DNA of 7,321 nucleotides, from positions 1 to 7,321 of the forward strand of contig JBKKBM010000297.1 of assembly GCA_046714215.1 (NCBI GenBank). Direction: 5' to 3'. Numbering within the stretch: the stretch's first letter is position 1; each line of letters begins with the position of its first letter. Below, one piece after another: positions 1-6,125 of the stretch. Origin of the DNA: DATLCI01 sp046714215 (GTDB lineage Bacteria; Acidobacteriota; Terriglobia; Terriglobales; Acidobacteriaceae). The position numbers and the translations under genes were made by a program. The notes beneath the pieces are model-generated. The model saw nothing but the letters and a program-made list of their open reading frames with translations. It was not told the DNA's origin and made no database searches.

Positions 1-361
1 TCTGCGCGGTAGAGGAGTCGGTTTGAGCGGATTTTTCTGCGGGAAGCGCGTAGACCACTTCGCCCGGACGCGTGTAGCGGAGCTGTTCGCGCGCCTCTTT
101 TTCGATGGTCTTCGGATCCGACCGCAGCGCTTTGATGTTCTGGTTCAGCCGCTCGTTCTCCAGTTGCAGGCGCTTCAGTTCGGCGTCCAGGTCGCGATAT
201 TCGGCGCGTTTCTTCGTATAGACGAATACGCCGTTCGCGCCCAGCACCACGTGGAAAGCCACCATCGTGGCCAGCACCACAACGCCCACCGTGGCGATGC
301 GGCGGCGCGAGAGGTAGAGCCATCCCGTGACGGGCGCGGTGATCTTTTTTATCCAATTCAT
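1..361 (-). CDS. ftsB: FtsB/DivIC-family septum formation initiator (3' end outside window)
   Basis: Translating the minus strand from the ATG at 361-359 gives 120 open codons to the window edge, with no stop, so the gene continues past base 1. The product starts MNWIKKITAPVTGW. It has a short basic cytoplasmic N-terminus (about residues 1-21, ending RRR), one membrane helix (about 23-43, rich in Val, Ala and Leu), then a heptad-like coiled coil (about 52-82, with LKRLQLENERLNQNIKAL). After that comes the family's DPKTIEKEAREQLRYTRPGE segment at about 82-101. This single-pass, coiled-coil plan is that of FtsB/DivIC, which works with FtsL and FtsQ in the divisome. The segment after residue 105 (PAEKSAQTDSS) looks like a low-complexity tail. 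No strong Shine-Dalgarno precedes the ATG; only GGGT lies close by. The ATG is inside a 14-bp tandem repeat. The family is clear; FtsB versus DivIC naming is by convention. Confidence 0.88.
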   Translation of the reverse strand, partial: MNWIKKITAPVTGWLYLSRRRIATVGVVVLATMVAFHVVLGANGVFVYTKKRAEYRDLDAELKRLQLENERLNQNIKALRSDPKTIEKEAREQLRYTRPGEVVYALPAEKSAQTDSSTAQ

Positions 362-384
362 GTGACCCAACTCATGTGACCCAA
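357..384. repeat. 14-bp direct tandem repeat spanning the ftsB start
   Basis: Two head-to-tail copies, 357-370 (ttcatgtgacccaa) and 371-384 (ctcatgtgacccaa), differ only at the first base. The copy nearer the gene contains the ftsB start codon. The other carries a second ATG (375-373, minus) in a different frame, because 14 is not a multiple of three. It looks like a recent local duplication. Confidence 0.9.
358..375 (-). other. Five-codon upstream reading frame overlapping the ftsB start
   Basis: The minus strand from 375 reads ATG AGT TGG GTC ACA TGA (MSWVT, stop). The TGA shares bases with the ftsB ATG in an ATGA overlap, the arrangement used for translational coupling. It arises directly from the 14-bp duplication. 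There is no clear ribosome binding site for either ATG, so whether the frame is translated is unknown; it may be an accident of the repeat. Confidence 0.3.
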
Positions 385-395
385 CCCAGTAAGCT

Positions 396-411
396 GACAC
401 CTTAGAGTAAA
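396..411 (-). promoter_or_regulatory. Sequence element upstream of ftsB resembling one upstream of pgm
   Basis: The minus strand reads TTTACTCTAAGGTGTC here, ending 34 bases before the ftsB start. A nearly identical stretch, TTTACTCTTAAGGTTGTC, lies at 1888-1905 just upstream of pgm on the same strand. The two match throughout except for two single-base insertions. A shared regulator site, a shared promoter part or an old duplication are all possible. No consensus -35/-10 pair is obvious. Confidence 0.3.
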
Positions 412-439
412 AAAGTTTATGCGAAGACTTTACGCAAAA
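409..439 (-). terminator. Possible weak terminator after pgm
   Basis: On the minus strand the arms TTTTGCG (439-433) and CGCATAAA (423-416) can pair with one bulged base around a nine-base loop, followed after AC by... a run of six T at 414-409. The stem is AT-rich and short, so termination would be partial at best. The hairpin is formed from the 13-bp repeats listed separately. Confidence 0.3.
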
Positions 440-454
440 GCTTTACGCAAACAC
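416..454. repeat. Three imperfect 13-bp tandem repeats at the pgm 3' end
   Basis: The units are tttatgcgaagac (416-428), tttacgcaaaagc (429-441) and tttacgcaaacac (442-454). The second and third are closest to each other. The last unit encodes the end of the phosphohexomutase (…FA, TAA), and the second repeats the GCGTAAA around the stop just downstream. Replication slippage at the gene end explains it simply. Confidence 0.75.
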
Positions 455-1873
455 CCAATCCTTGGCGGCGGCGCTTAGCTTGGCGGCGTCGGCTTGCGCA
501 CGCGCGTCACTGTACACCCGCACCACCGGTTCCGTACCGGAAAGCCGGTAGCAGATCCACGAGCCGTCAGCGAAGACCAGCTTCAGTCCGTCGGTGCGGA
601 CGATCTGCGCCACTTTTCGGCCCGCGATATCGCTCGGAGACGAACTCAACTTAGTAGTGAACTTCTCTTTCCCCTCCGCCGTCAAGCGAAAGTTCTCGCG
701 CAACGGATAAAAGGAACCAATCTCGACAAATAGATCCTGTAATTGTTCGCCCAGACTCTTGCCGCGGCGTGCCACCATCTCGCAACACAACAGGCCGGCG
801 ATGATGCCGTCTTTTTCCGGGACGTGGTGCCGGATAGACAGCCCCGCGCTCTCTTCACCGCCGATGGCGATCTTGTCCTGCTTGATCAACTCGCCGATGT
901 ACTTGAATCCCACCGGCGTCTCATGCAACTCCACGCCATGATGCTCCGCCAGCGCGTTGATCATGTTGGTGGTGGCTACGGACTTGGCCACGCCATTTTT
1001 CCAGCCGCGCGTTTCCACCAGGTAATCGAAGAGCAGTGCGATCACATAATTCGGCTGAAGGAAAGTTCCGTCGGCATCCACGATGCCGAAGCGGTCGGCG
1101 TCGCCATCGGTGGCAATGGCGATCTTCGCTCCCGTCTCGCGCATGCGGGCGCGGGCTTCATGCAAAAGTTCGTGCTCGGGCTCGGGCGCATGTCCGCCGA
1201 AGAGCACATCGCGATTCTCATGCACCGTCGCCACCGGGACGCCGGCCTCGCTCAAGAGTTGATCAGAGTAGCCGCGGCCCGCGCCCCAGAAAGCATCGAA
1301 GACCACTTTGAGCTTCGAGTTTGTGATCACTTTCAGGTCCACAATCTCTTTCAGTCGCGCCAGGTAGGCCGATTTCACTTCTACCTGCTGCACCTTCGCC
1401 GGCGTGCTTGATTCTTTCGCCGCCAAACCATCTTTATCGGCAGCTAATACTTCCGCCTCGATGGCTTGGGTGACTTCGGGCAACGCGGGCGCGCCGTCGG
1501 CCGAGTTGAACTTGATGCCGTTATATTCCGGAGGATTATGCGACGCGGTAAAGTTGAGGGCGCCATCCGCGTAGCTGCGCAGGATCTCGTAGGAGATCGC
1601 CGGTGTAGGCGCGTCGTGCGTGATGACCAGCGGCGTGATGCCGTGGCGCGCCAAGACCTCAGCCGCTATCGCAACAAAGGTCTCACCCATGTAGCGCGGA
1701 TCGCGCCCGACCAGTATCTTGGCGTCCGCTGGGATTTTGGCGCTCGCCGCTTTCTGAGCGATCACATAACGGGCAACGCCGGTGACCGCGCGGCGCACGT
1801 TGGCATGGGTAAAGTCGTCGGCCACGATGGCCCGCCACCCGGACGTGCCAAATTTTATCTCGGCATTTGCCAT
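443..1873 (-). CDS. Phosphoglucomutase/phosphomannomutase family phosphohexomutase
   Basis: This cytoplasmic enzyme interconverts hexose 1- and 6-phosphates, supplying glucose-1-phosphate for nucleotide sugars and glycogen. The 476-residue product is full length for the alpha-D-phosphohexomutase superfamily and has all four signature loops. The catalytic phosphoserine loop is TASHNP at 109-114 with Ser111; the Mg-binding loop is DGDADR at 256-261; the sugar-specificity loop is GGEESAG at 338-344; the phosphate-binding loop is LSGTEP at 444-449. GEESAG is the version seen in glucose-specific Pgm enzymes, unlike GEMSGH (PMM/PGM) or GEQSGH (GlmM), so phosphoglucomutase is the favoured activity. 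Phosphomannomutase activity cannot be excluded. The ATG at 1873 gives the expected N-terminus (IKFGTSGWRA) but has no Shine-Dalgarno. A TATAAC seven bases upstream raises the possibility of a leaderless or near-leaderless message. The upstream SYLF gene ends in a terminator, so pgm probably has its own promoter. Confidence 0.94.
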   Translation of the reverse strand: MANAEIKFGTSGWRAIVADDFTHANVRRAVTGVARYVIAQKAASAKIPADAKILVGRDPRYMGETFVAIAAEVLARHGITPLVITHDAPTPAISYEILRSYADGALNFTASHNPPEYNGIKFNSADGAPALPEVTQAIEAEVLAADKDGLAAKESSTPAKVQQVEVKSAYLARLKEIVDLKVITNSKLKVVFDAFWGAGRGYSDQLLSEAGVPVATVHENRDVLFGGHAPEPEHELLHEARARMRETGAKIAIATDGDADRFGIVDADGTFLQPNYVIALLFDYLVETRGWKNGVAKSVATTNMINALAEHHGVELHETPVGFKYIGELIKQDKIAIGGEESAGLSIRHHVPEKDGIIAGLLCCEMVARRGKSLGEQLQDLFVEIGSFYPLRENFRLTAEGKEKFTTKLSSSPSDIAGRKVAQIVRTDGLKLVFADGSWICYRLSGTEPVVRVYSDARAQADAAKLSAAAKDWVFA

Positions 1874-1880
1874 ATAGGGA

Positions 1881-1886
1881 GTTATA
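1881..1886 (-). promoter_or_regulatory. Candidate -10 box of pgm (leaderless-type spacing)
   Basis: The minus strand reads TATAAC, five of six bases of the TATAAT consensus, with seven bases between it and the pgm ATG. Transcription from it would begin at or next to the start codon. No recognisable -35 lies 16-19 bases upstream, so support is weak. Confidence 0.25.
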
Positions 1887-1887
1887 C

Positions 1888-1905
1888 GACAACCTTAAGA
1901 GTAAA
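1888..1905 (-). promoter_or_regulatory. Sequence element upstream of pgm resembling one upstream of ftsB
   Basis: The minus strand reads TTTACTCTTAAGGTTGTC, directly before the candidate -10 box. It is the partner of the element at 396-411. Its AAGG is 19 bases from the ATG, too far to act as a normal ribosome binding site, so a protein-binding site or a -35 region function is more likely if it is functional at all. Confidence 0.3.
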
Positions 1906-1914
1906 CGCAGGCGC

Positions 1915-1942
1915 AAAAAACAGCCCGGCCGCAGCCGGGCTG
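1915..1942 (-). terminator. Intrinsic terminator of the secreted SYLF gene
   Basis: On the minus strand a perfect nine-base-pair GC-rich stem (CAGCCCGGC / GCCGGGCTG, 1942-1934 with 1929-1921, loop of four) is followed directly by six T residues (1920-1915). It starts 14 bases after the SYLF stop codon. This is a textbook rho-independent terminator, separating the SYLF gene from pgm. Confidence 0.9.
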
Positions 1943-1956
1943 AAGAACCGATCACT

Positions 1957-2670
1957 CTACTTTACCGGATTCTGCAACGACTTCGCGTCTGATGCATTGC
2001 CCCGCGAATGTTCATTCAACTGCGCCACCAGCAGGGAAGCGGATTTCGCCGCGCCCGGACCGGGTTGCTGCACCAGCCGCTTGGCTGACATCTTGCGTCC
2101 ATACAGGTTCTGATTTGCGCCGCCGTCGGGCCGCAGGGTGGATCCCTCCAGTGAGATGCCGGCGAAAAGCCCGCGCGAACGTGAGTAGGTCAGGATCTCC
2201 GCCCGCAGACTGGCATCGGTCGCCGCTTGCGCGGAACGTCCCTTCGGGCCGGCCGCCGCCGTGGCGTTGGCGCCTAGCTTTACCTTGCTGCGCAGCACGG
2301 CATTCGCCGCCCGCGGATTCATTAGCAGCAGCACAAAATCCGTGGCCTCGCCGCCGATCTGCAGTCCCCAGCTTCCGCCTTCCAGCGCCATCATCACCGG
2401 CGCGCTCCATGGTCCGCTGAAATTGCTCGTGCGGCATACCATGGCGCCGCGTCCGTAACTTCCGCCAATGCCCAGCGCCAGCTTTTTCACGGAAGGCAAT
2501 ACGATCACGCACTCCGCTTTATCCAGCAATTCCTGCGGAATGCCCTCTGGGATGCCGAGGATCTCCTGCATCACTTCGCCGGCGGCTTGCAGCCGGTCTT
2601 CTTCTTTGTCCTGGGCCACGGCCAGCGACCCCAGAGTCATCATCAATAGCAATGTGAGCAACTTGTGCAC
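1957..2670 (-). CDS. Secreted SYLF-domain (Ysc84/DUF500) protein
   Basis: The 237-residue product starts with a Sec signal peptide: MHK, a Leu/Met-rich core and a likely signal peptidase I cut after LAVA at residue 19. The rest is one SYLF domain, about residues 25-220. Recognisable stretches are the helix DRLQAAGEVMQEIL, the segment AECVIVLPSVKK, GRGAMVCR, SAPVMMALEGGSWGLQIGGEATDFVLL (about 89-115) and ILTYSRSRGLFAGISLEG (159-176). SYLF domains bind phosphoinositides in eukaryotes; in bacteria the exported forms have no settled role. Cys54 and Cys79 sit at the same places as two cysteines in the neighbouring paralog and could form a disulfide. The start is GTG, chosen because a GGAGGA site lies six bases upstream and the signal peptide begins there. 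It has its own candidate promoter and its own terminator. Confidence 0.9.
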   Translation of the reverse strand: MHKLLTLLLMMTLGSLAVAQDKEEDRLQAAGEVMQEILGIPEGIPQELLDKAECVIVLPSVKKLALGIGGSYGRGAMVCRTSNFSGPWSAPVMMALEGGSWGLQIGGEATDFVLLLMNPRAANAVLRSKVKLGANATAAAGPKGRSAQAATDASLRAEILTYSRSRGLFAGISLEGSTLRPDGGANQNLYGRKMSAKRLVQQPGPGAAKSASLLVAQLNEHSRGNASDAKSLQNPVK

Positions 2671-2676
2671 GTTCTT

Positions 2677-2682
2677 TCCTCC
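2677..2682 (-). promoter_or_regulatory. Strong Shine-Dalgarno fixing a GTG start
   Basis: The minus strand reads GGAGGA six bases before the GTG at 2670-2668. It is the best ribosome binding site in the window and decides the non-ATG start of the secreted SYLF gene. Confidence 0.8.
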
Positions 2683-2694
2683 GAAAATAACAAG

Positions 2695-2724
2695 CTAACA
2701 GCGGATTTCCCGTTTAGATGCCAA
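2695..2724 (-). promoter_or_regulatory. Candidate promoter of the secreted SYLF gene
   Basis: On the minus strand TTGGCA (2724-2719, five of six bases of TTGACA) is followed after 18 bases by TGTTAG (2700-2695, only three of six of TATAAT). Initiation about seven bases on would leave a leader of about 18 bases carrying the GGAGGA site. The TTGGC also forms a short inverted repeat with GCCAA at 2720-2735. The -10 match is poor. Confidence 0.3.
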
Positions 2725-2752
2725 AAAACATTGGCTTAGAACTTCTCTTCAG

Positions 2753-2795
2753 AACAATAAAAGGCCCATGACTAGTCTATACGTCACGGGCCTTT
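2753..2795 (-). terminator. Intrinsic terminator of the SYLF lipoprotein gene
   Basis: The arms 2795-2783 and 2772-2760 (minus strand AAAGGCCCGTGAC and GTCATGGGCCTTT) form a 13-bp stem with one G-U pair around a ten-base loop, and the T-rich TATTGTT follows. It begins 18 bases after the lipoprotein stop at 2814. The same palindrome could act on the plus strand, but no plus-strand gene ends here. Confidence 0.82.
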
Positions 2796-2813
2796 CGTTA
2801 CATCTGCTGCGTT

Positions 2814-3560
2814 CTAGTTGCCGCCGGTGCGAGCTTCGCGGAAGTTCTTACGCACGGAAGCCAGGAAGGTGTTGGCCGCCGCGGGGGCAGTCACCTTGCC
2901 GGTCAGTACGTTGGCGAATTCCACGTTGCGTCCGTAGAACGCGTCCTGCGACTCGTCATCCACTTGCACGTTGGCGCCATTCAGCGTCAGCCCAGCAAAC
3001 AGCCCACGGCTGCGAGAGTAAGTGAGGATGCCGGCTTGCATGGAGGCGTCAGTCGAAGCGCTGGCATCACGTCCAAACGGGCCCGCTGCCACCGATGCAT
3101 CCGCCCCGAGTTGGAACTTCGAGGAGAGCAAGTCCTTCGTGCCCTTTTCATTCATGAACAGCATGACCAGGTCCACCGCTTCTACACCGATCTGCGGGCC
3201 CCAGCTTCCGCCCGAGATGGTAAAGAATGCCGGAGCACTCCAGCCATTGCCCGTGCGGCAGGTGGCCACGCCGCGTCCATGACGCGCGCCGATGATGAAT
3301 CCGCCCTTGACCATCGACGGCACCACGGCCACGCACTTCGCGTCCGCCAGTACCTTCTCCGGGATCGCCTGATCGGGCGCTCCCATCAGTTCATTGAGCA
3401 CGTTGCCGGAATCGCGTAGCCGGTCATAGGACTCGGCCTTCGCGCCCGATACGTTGGAGGTGGCGGCGGCGCCGCCGCTGGCCTGACTATTGCGGGTCTG
3501 CGAGCAGCCCACAGTGAAGAGAATTGCAGAGCACACTACAAGCACTGAAAGACGTTTCAT
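2814..3560 (-). CDS. SYLF-domain (Ysc84/DUF500) lipoprotein
   Basis: The 248-residue product begins with a lipoprotein signal peptide (MKRLSVLVVCSAILFTVGC). Cys19 is the likely lipidated residue after TVG, a slightly unusual lipobox because position -3 is Thr. Ser at +2 would fit outer-membrane sorting under the Lol rule. A flexible Ser/Ala/Gly linker (20-42) leads to a SYLF domain (about 45-240) with CVAVVPSMVKGGF (76-88), GRGVATCR (95-102), a GGSWGPQIGVEAVDLVMLF block and ILTYSRSRGLFAGLTLNG (178-195). The block ILTYSRSRGLFAG is identical to that of the downstream secreted paralog, while the rest has diverged widely. Cys76 and Cys101 keep the same 25-residue spacing as the paralog's cysteines. 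The ATG at 3560 is preceded by AGGA ten bases upstream. No terminator was seen between the acyl-CoA synthetase and this gene (3561-3678), so readthrough is possible; a TGTAAT at 3634-3629 is a weak possible -10 for its own promoter. Confidence 0.9.
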   Translation of the reverse strand: MKRLSVLVVCSAILFTVGCSQTRNSQASGGAAATSNVSGAKAESYDRLRDSGNVLNELMGAPDQAIPEKVLADAKCVAVVPSMVKGGFIIGARHGRGVATCRTGNGWSAPAFFTISGGSWGPQIGVEAVDLVMLFMNEKGTKDLLSSKFQLGADASVAAGPFGRDASASTDASMQAGILTYSRSRGLFAGLTLNGANVQVDDESQDAFYGRNVEFANVLTGKVTAPAAANTFLASVRKNFREARTGGN

Positions 3561-3678
3561 AATTGTCGATTCCTAAACCTTACTTTAAGATGGGCGCAGA
3601 GGGGACACTCCCGCCTTCCCTGGATTGGATTACAGTTAGCGATGAGAGGTTTGAACTGAGGAGATTTGAGCCTAAGAA

Positions 3679-5451
3679 CTAGACCGTGACGTGCTCCGGG
3701 GTGGCATAAGCCGCCTCGATCTGCGGCGCATACTTGGCCTCCACCACCCGGCGTTTCAGCTTCAGGCTGGGGGTAAGCTCGCCGCTGGCGGTGGTGAATT
3801 CATCCGGCACCAGGATCACCCGCTTGAGTTGTTCGAAGCGCGCCAGCTTCTCATTGACCTTCGTCAGGATGCCCTCATACAGCGCGCGCACTTGCGGCTG
3901 CCCGATCAACTCCTCCCGCGAAGCGAATGACACCTGGCTGGCCCTCGCCCAGTCCTCCAACAGCGGGAAGTTCGGCGCGATCAGCACGCAGGCGAAGCGG
4001 CGCTTGTCGCCGATGACCGCCGCGTGCGCTACCAGAACATTCGTTTTCAGGCTGCCTTCGATCGGCTGCGGGGCAATGAATTTTCCGCCGGACGTCTTGA
4101 TCAGATCTTTCTTGCGGTCGGTGATGGAGACGTAACCATCCGCATCGATCTGCGCGATGTCCCCCGTGCGGAACCAGCCGTCGACGAAAGCATTGACTGT
4201 TTCCTCGGGGAGGTGCCAGTAGCCGTGGAAAACGGACGGCCCTCGCACCAGTAGCTCGCCATCCTCGGCCAGTTTGCACTCGACGTTCGAGATGGGACGC
4301 CCCACCGTGCCCAACCGGACATGGTCGCGCGTATTGATAGCGATCACCGGCGAAGTCTCGGTGAGGCCATAGCCTTCAAAGATGCGGATTCCCATGTCGG
4401 CAAACCATTCCGCCAGTTCTCGCCCCAAGGGCGCGCCCCCGGAGATGCAGCACTCGGCGCGGCCGCCGATGCCCGCCTGGATCTTGGAATAGACCAGAGT
4501 ATTGGCCAGCCGCCAGCTTAGGCTCGTCGGCGTCTTTCCTTTCAGGATATCTCCGCGATGTTCGCGCCCCACTTGGCACGCCCACTCGAAGATCTGCTTC
4601 TTCAGTCCCGTGGACGCGCGCCGTTCCGTCTCCTGCCGGATCTTTTCGTAGACGCGCGGCACGCTCACAAAATTACTGGGCCGCACCTGCTTCAGGATCT
4701 CCGGCAGCAACTCGAAGGCGCCGCAGTAGGAGACTTGTACTCCTTCCGCAAACATCACGTAGTCCACATGGCGCGCGGTGATGTGGCACAGCGGCAGAAA
4801 TGAAACATATCCGTCGCCCGACGACCACTTGAATGACTTCTCCGTGCCCACCAGGTTCGAAGTGATGTTCCCGTGGGTCAGCATCACGCCCTTGGAGTTT
4901 CCCGTCGTCCCGGAGGTGTAAATGAGGGTGGCCAGGTCTTCCGGACGCGCGCTCGCACCCAATTGCTCCAGGTCCGGATGCTTCGCATACGCTGACGCCA
5001 GCATCAAATTCGCCATAGGAATGGCCCGTGAATCCTTCACTTCATCCATCAGGATGATCTTCTCCAACCGTGTCTGGTCTTTGATGGAAAGGATTTTTTC
5101 CAATTGTTGCTGGTTGGAGACAAAGATGGCGCGGCATTCGGCGTCGCGCAGAATAAAGGCTGTTTGGTCGGCGAGCAGCGTGGAATAGATGGGAACATCC
5201 ACGCAGCCGATCATGAGGCAGGCGAAGTCGGCGATGGCCCATTCGGGACGGTTCTCACTCAGGATGGCGACGCGGTCGCCTTTGGCAAAGCCCCAACCCT
5301 GCAACGCGCGGGCCACGTTCATGGTGCGCTGATAGACGTCTTTCGCGGAGAGGTCTTGCCAGTGGCCATCCACGCGAAATTGCATTGCCGCGCCGCGGTC
5401 ATGGAACAAGATCTCATTGAAGACGTCGATCAGCGTTTTCAGGTCTCTCAT
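3679..5451 (-). CDS. AMP-forming long-chain fatty acyl-CoA synthetase (FAA1/FadD15-like)
   Basis: This enzyme activates fatty acids with ATP and CoA to acyl-CoA for beta-oxidation or lipid synthesis, at the inner face of the membrane or in the cytoplasm. The 590 residues match the COG1022 group of ANL enzymes. The order is as expected: AMP/P-loop motif YTSGTTGNSKG (178-188), FLPLCHITARH (218-228), ISGGAPLG (336-343), EGYGLTETSP (359-368), the GWFRTGD motif with Asp431, the hinge DRKKDLIKTSGGKFIAPQPIE (445-465) and the C-terminal TPSLKLKR (560-567) supplying the adenylation lysine (Lys564 or Lys566). All key motifs are intact. The ATG at 5451 overlaps the TGA of the tetR gene (ATGA), and GGAG lies eight bases upstream within tetR, so the pair is co-transcribed and probably translationally coupled. 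Fatty acid chain-length preference cannot be read from the sequence. Confidence 0.94.
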   Translation of the reverse strand: MRDLKTLIDVFNEILFHDRGAAMQFRVDGHWQDLSAKDVYQRTMNVARALQGWGFAKGDRVAILSENRPEWAIADFACLMIGCVDVPIYSTLLADQTAFILRDAECRAIFVSNQQQLEKILSIKDQTRLEKIILMDEVKDSRAIPMANLMLASAYAKHPDLEQLGASARPEDLATLIYTSGTTGNSKGVMLTHGNITSNLVGTEKSFKWSSGDGYVSFLPLCHITARHVDYVMFAEGVQVSYCGAFELLPEILKQVRPSNFVSVPRVYEKIRQETERRASTGLKKQIFEWACQVGREHRGDILKGKTPTSLSWRLANTLVYSKIQAGIGGRAECCISGGAPLGRELAEWFADMGIRIFEGYGLTETSPVIAINTRDHVRLGTVGRPISNVECKLAEDGELLVRGPSVFHGYWHLPEETVNAFVDGWFRTGDIAQIDADGYVSITDRKKDLIKTSGGKFIAPQPIEGSLKTNVLVAHAAVIGDKRRFACVLIAPNFPLLEDWARASQVSFASREELIGQPQVRALYEGILTKVNEKLARFEQLKRVILVPDEFTTASGELTPSLKLKRRVVEAKYAPQIEAAYATPEHVTV

Positions 5452-6125
5452 CCGCGCCGCTCCAGCCCTGCCAGGATCACGTCCACCACGCCGTCGGTGC
5501 TCGCCGCTAGTTGGTACTCATGTTCGCTCAAGAGCCAGGAAGTCACTAGCGAATCCAGCGAGCCGAAGAAGCAGTTGACGGCGATGCGGTCGCTGACCTC
5601 CGCGCGGAATTGCCCGCTTGACTGGCCTTGGCGGACAATGCCGCGCACCACGTCGAAGTACGCCACCATATGCCGATGAGAAAAATCAGTGAGGAACTTC
5701 GCGCTCTGTCGCAGCTCGGTCTGCACCACCATAGCGAGCCCGCGGTTCGCCCCCAGCCGGTCCAGATGCAGGAAGGCCAGCCGCCGCAGCTTGTCCCGCG
5801 GGTCGGCGATGGTAGCAAGCTCCTGCTGCGCCGTCTCCATGAAGGAGTCGAAGGCGGAATCCAGCGCCGCCATCAGTATCTGCTCTTTGTTCTTGAAATA
5901 AAGGTAGATGGTGCCGTCAGCGACTTTCGCTTTTTTCGCGATGTCAGAAACCCGCGAATTGAAGTAGCCATGTTCGGCGAATACAGTGATCGCCGCCTGC
6001 AGAATGCGATGGTACTTCTGCTCGCTGTGGCCGGTATTGGGGCCGGGAGCGGGGCGAGGCCCGGGCTTGCCCGTACGTCCGGGTCCTACGACTGCGCCGC
6101 GCTTGGTGGGGCTCGTGGGCTTCAC
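5448..6125 (-). CDS. TetR/AcrR-family regulator, FadR(YsiA)-like
   Basis: The 225-residue product has a TetR DNA-binding domain at about 36-82: YHRILQAAITVFAEHGY, then the helix-turn-helix VSDIAKKAKVADGTIYLYFKNKEQIL. The ligand domain has VVQTELRQS at 133-141 and FFGSLDSLVTSWLL at 186-199, both reminiscent of Bacillus subtilis FadR (YsiA), which represses beta-oxidation genes and is released by long-chain acyl-CoA. The coupled acyl-CoA synthetase supports this role, since lcfA-fadR are neighbours in Bacillus. An unusual feature is about 33 residues before the domain that are rich in Pro, Gly, Lys and Arg. The GTG at 6125 is the only usual start codon in frame: a TAG lies upstream and there is no later ATG/GTG/TTG before the domain. 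It has no Shine-Dalgarno and lies inside the predicted operator. Ligand and targets are inferred. Confidence 0.9.
   Translation of the reverse strand: MKPTSPTKRGAVVGPGRTGKPGPRPAPGPNTGHSEQKYHRILQAAITVFAEHGYFNSRVSDIAKKAKVADGTIYLYFKNKEQILMAALDSAFDSFMETAQQELATIADPRDKLRRLAFLHLDRLGANRGLAMVVQTELRQSAKFLTDFSHRHMVAYFDVVRGIVRQGQSSGQFRAEVSDRIAVNCFFGSLDSLVTSWLLSEHEYQLAASTDGVVDVILAGLERRG

Noticed and set aside
743..1411. 222-codon plus-strand open frame opposite pgm
   Set aside because: It lies wholly antisense to a well-conserved phosphohexomutase with all motifs intact. The product is rich in His, Arg and Ala, with no recognisable domain, as expected of a shadow frame in GC-rich DNA.
1921..1942. GC-rich palindrome as a REP-type or mobile element end
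   Set aside because: The six T residues on one side and its position just after a stop codon fit a terminator fully, and no second copy is seen in the window.
1466..2113. 215-codon plus-strand open frame spanning the pgm/SYLF junction
   Set aside because: It runs antisense through pgm, the terminator and the SYLF 3' end, and its composition shows no domain. It is a shadow.
4823..4834. TGAATGACTT inside the acyl-CoA synthetase as a second FadR-like operator
   Set aside because: Only one half-site is present, with no inverted partner, and it is deep in coding sequence.
5104..5679. 191-codon plus-strand open frame opposite the acyl-CoA synthetase and tetR
   Set aside because: It crosses the coupled junction of two confident minus-strand genes and has no family resemblance.
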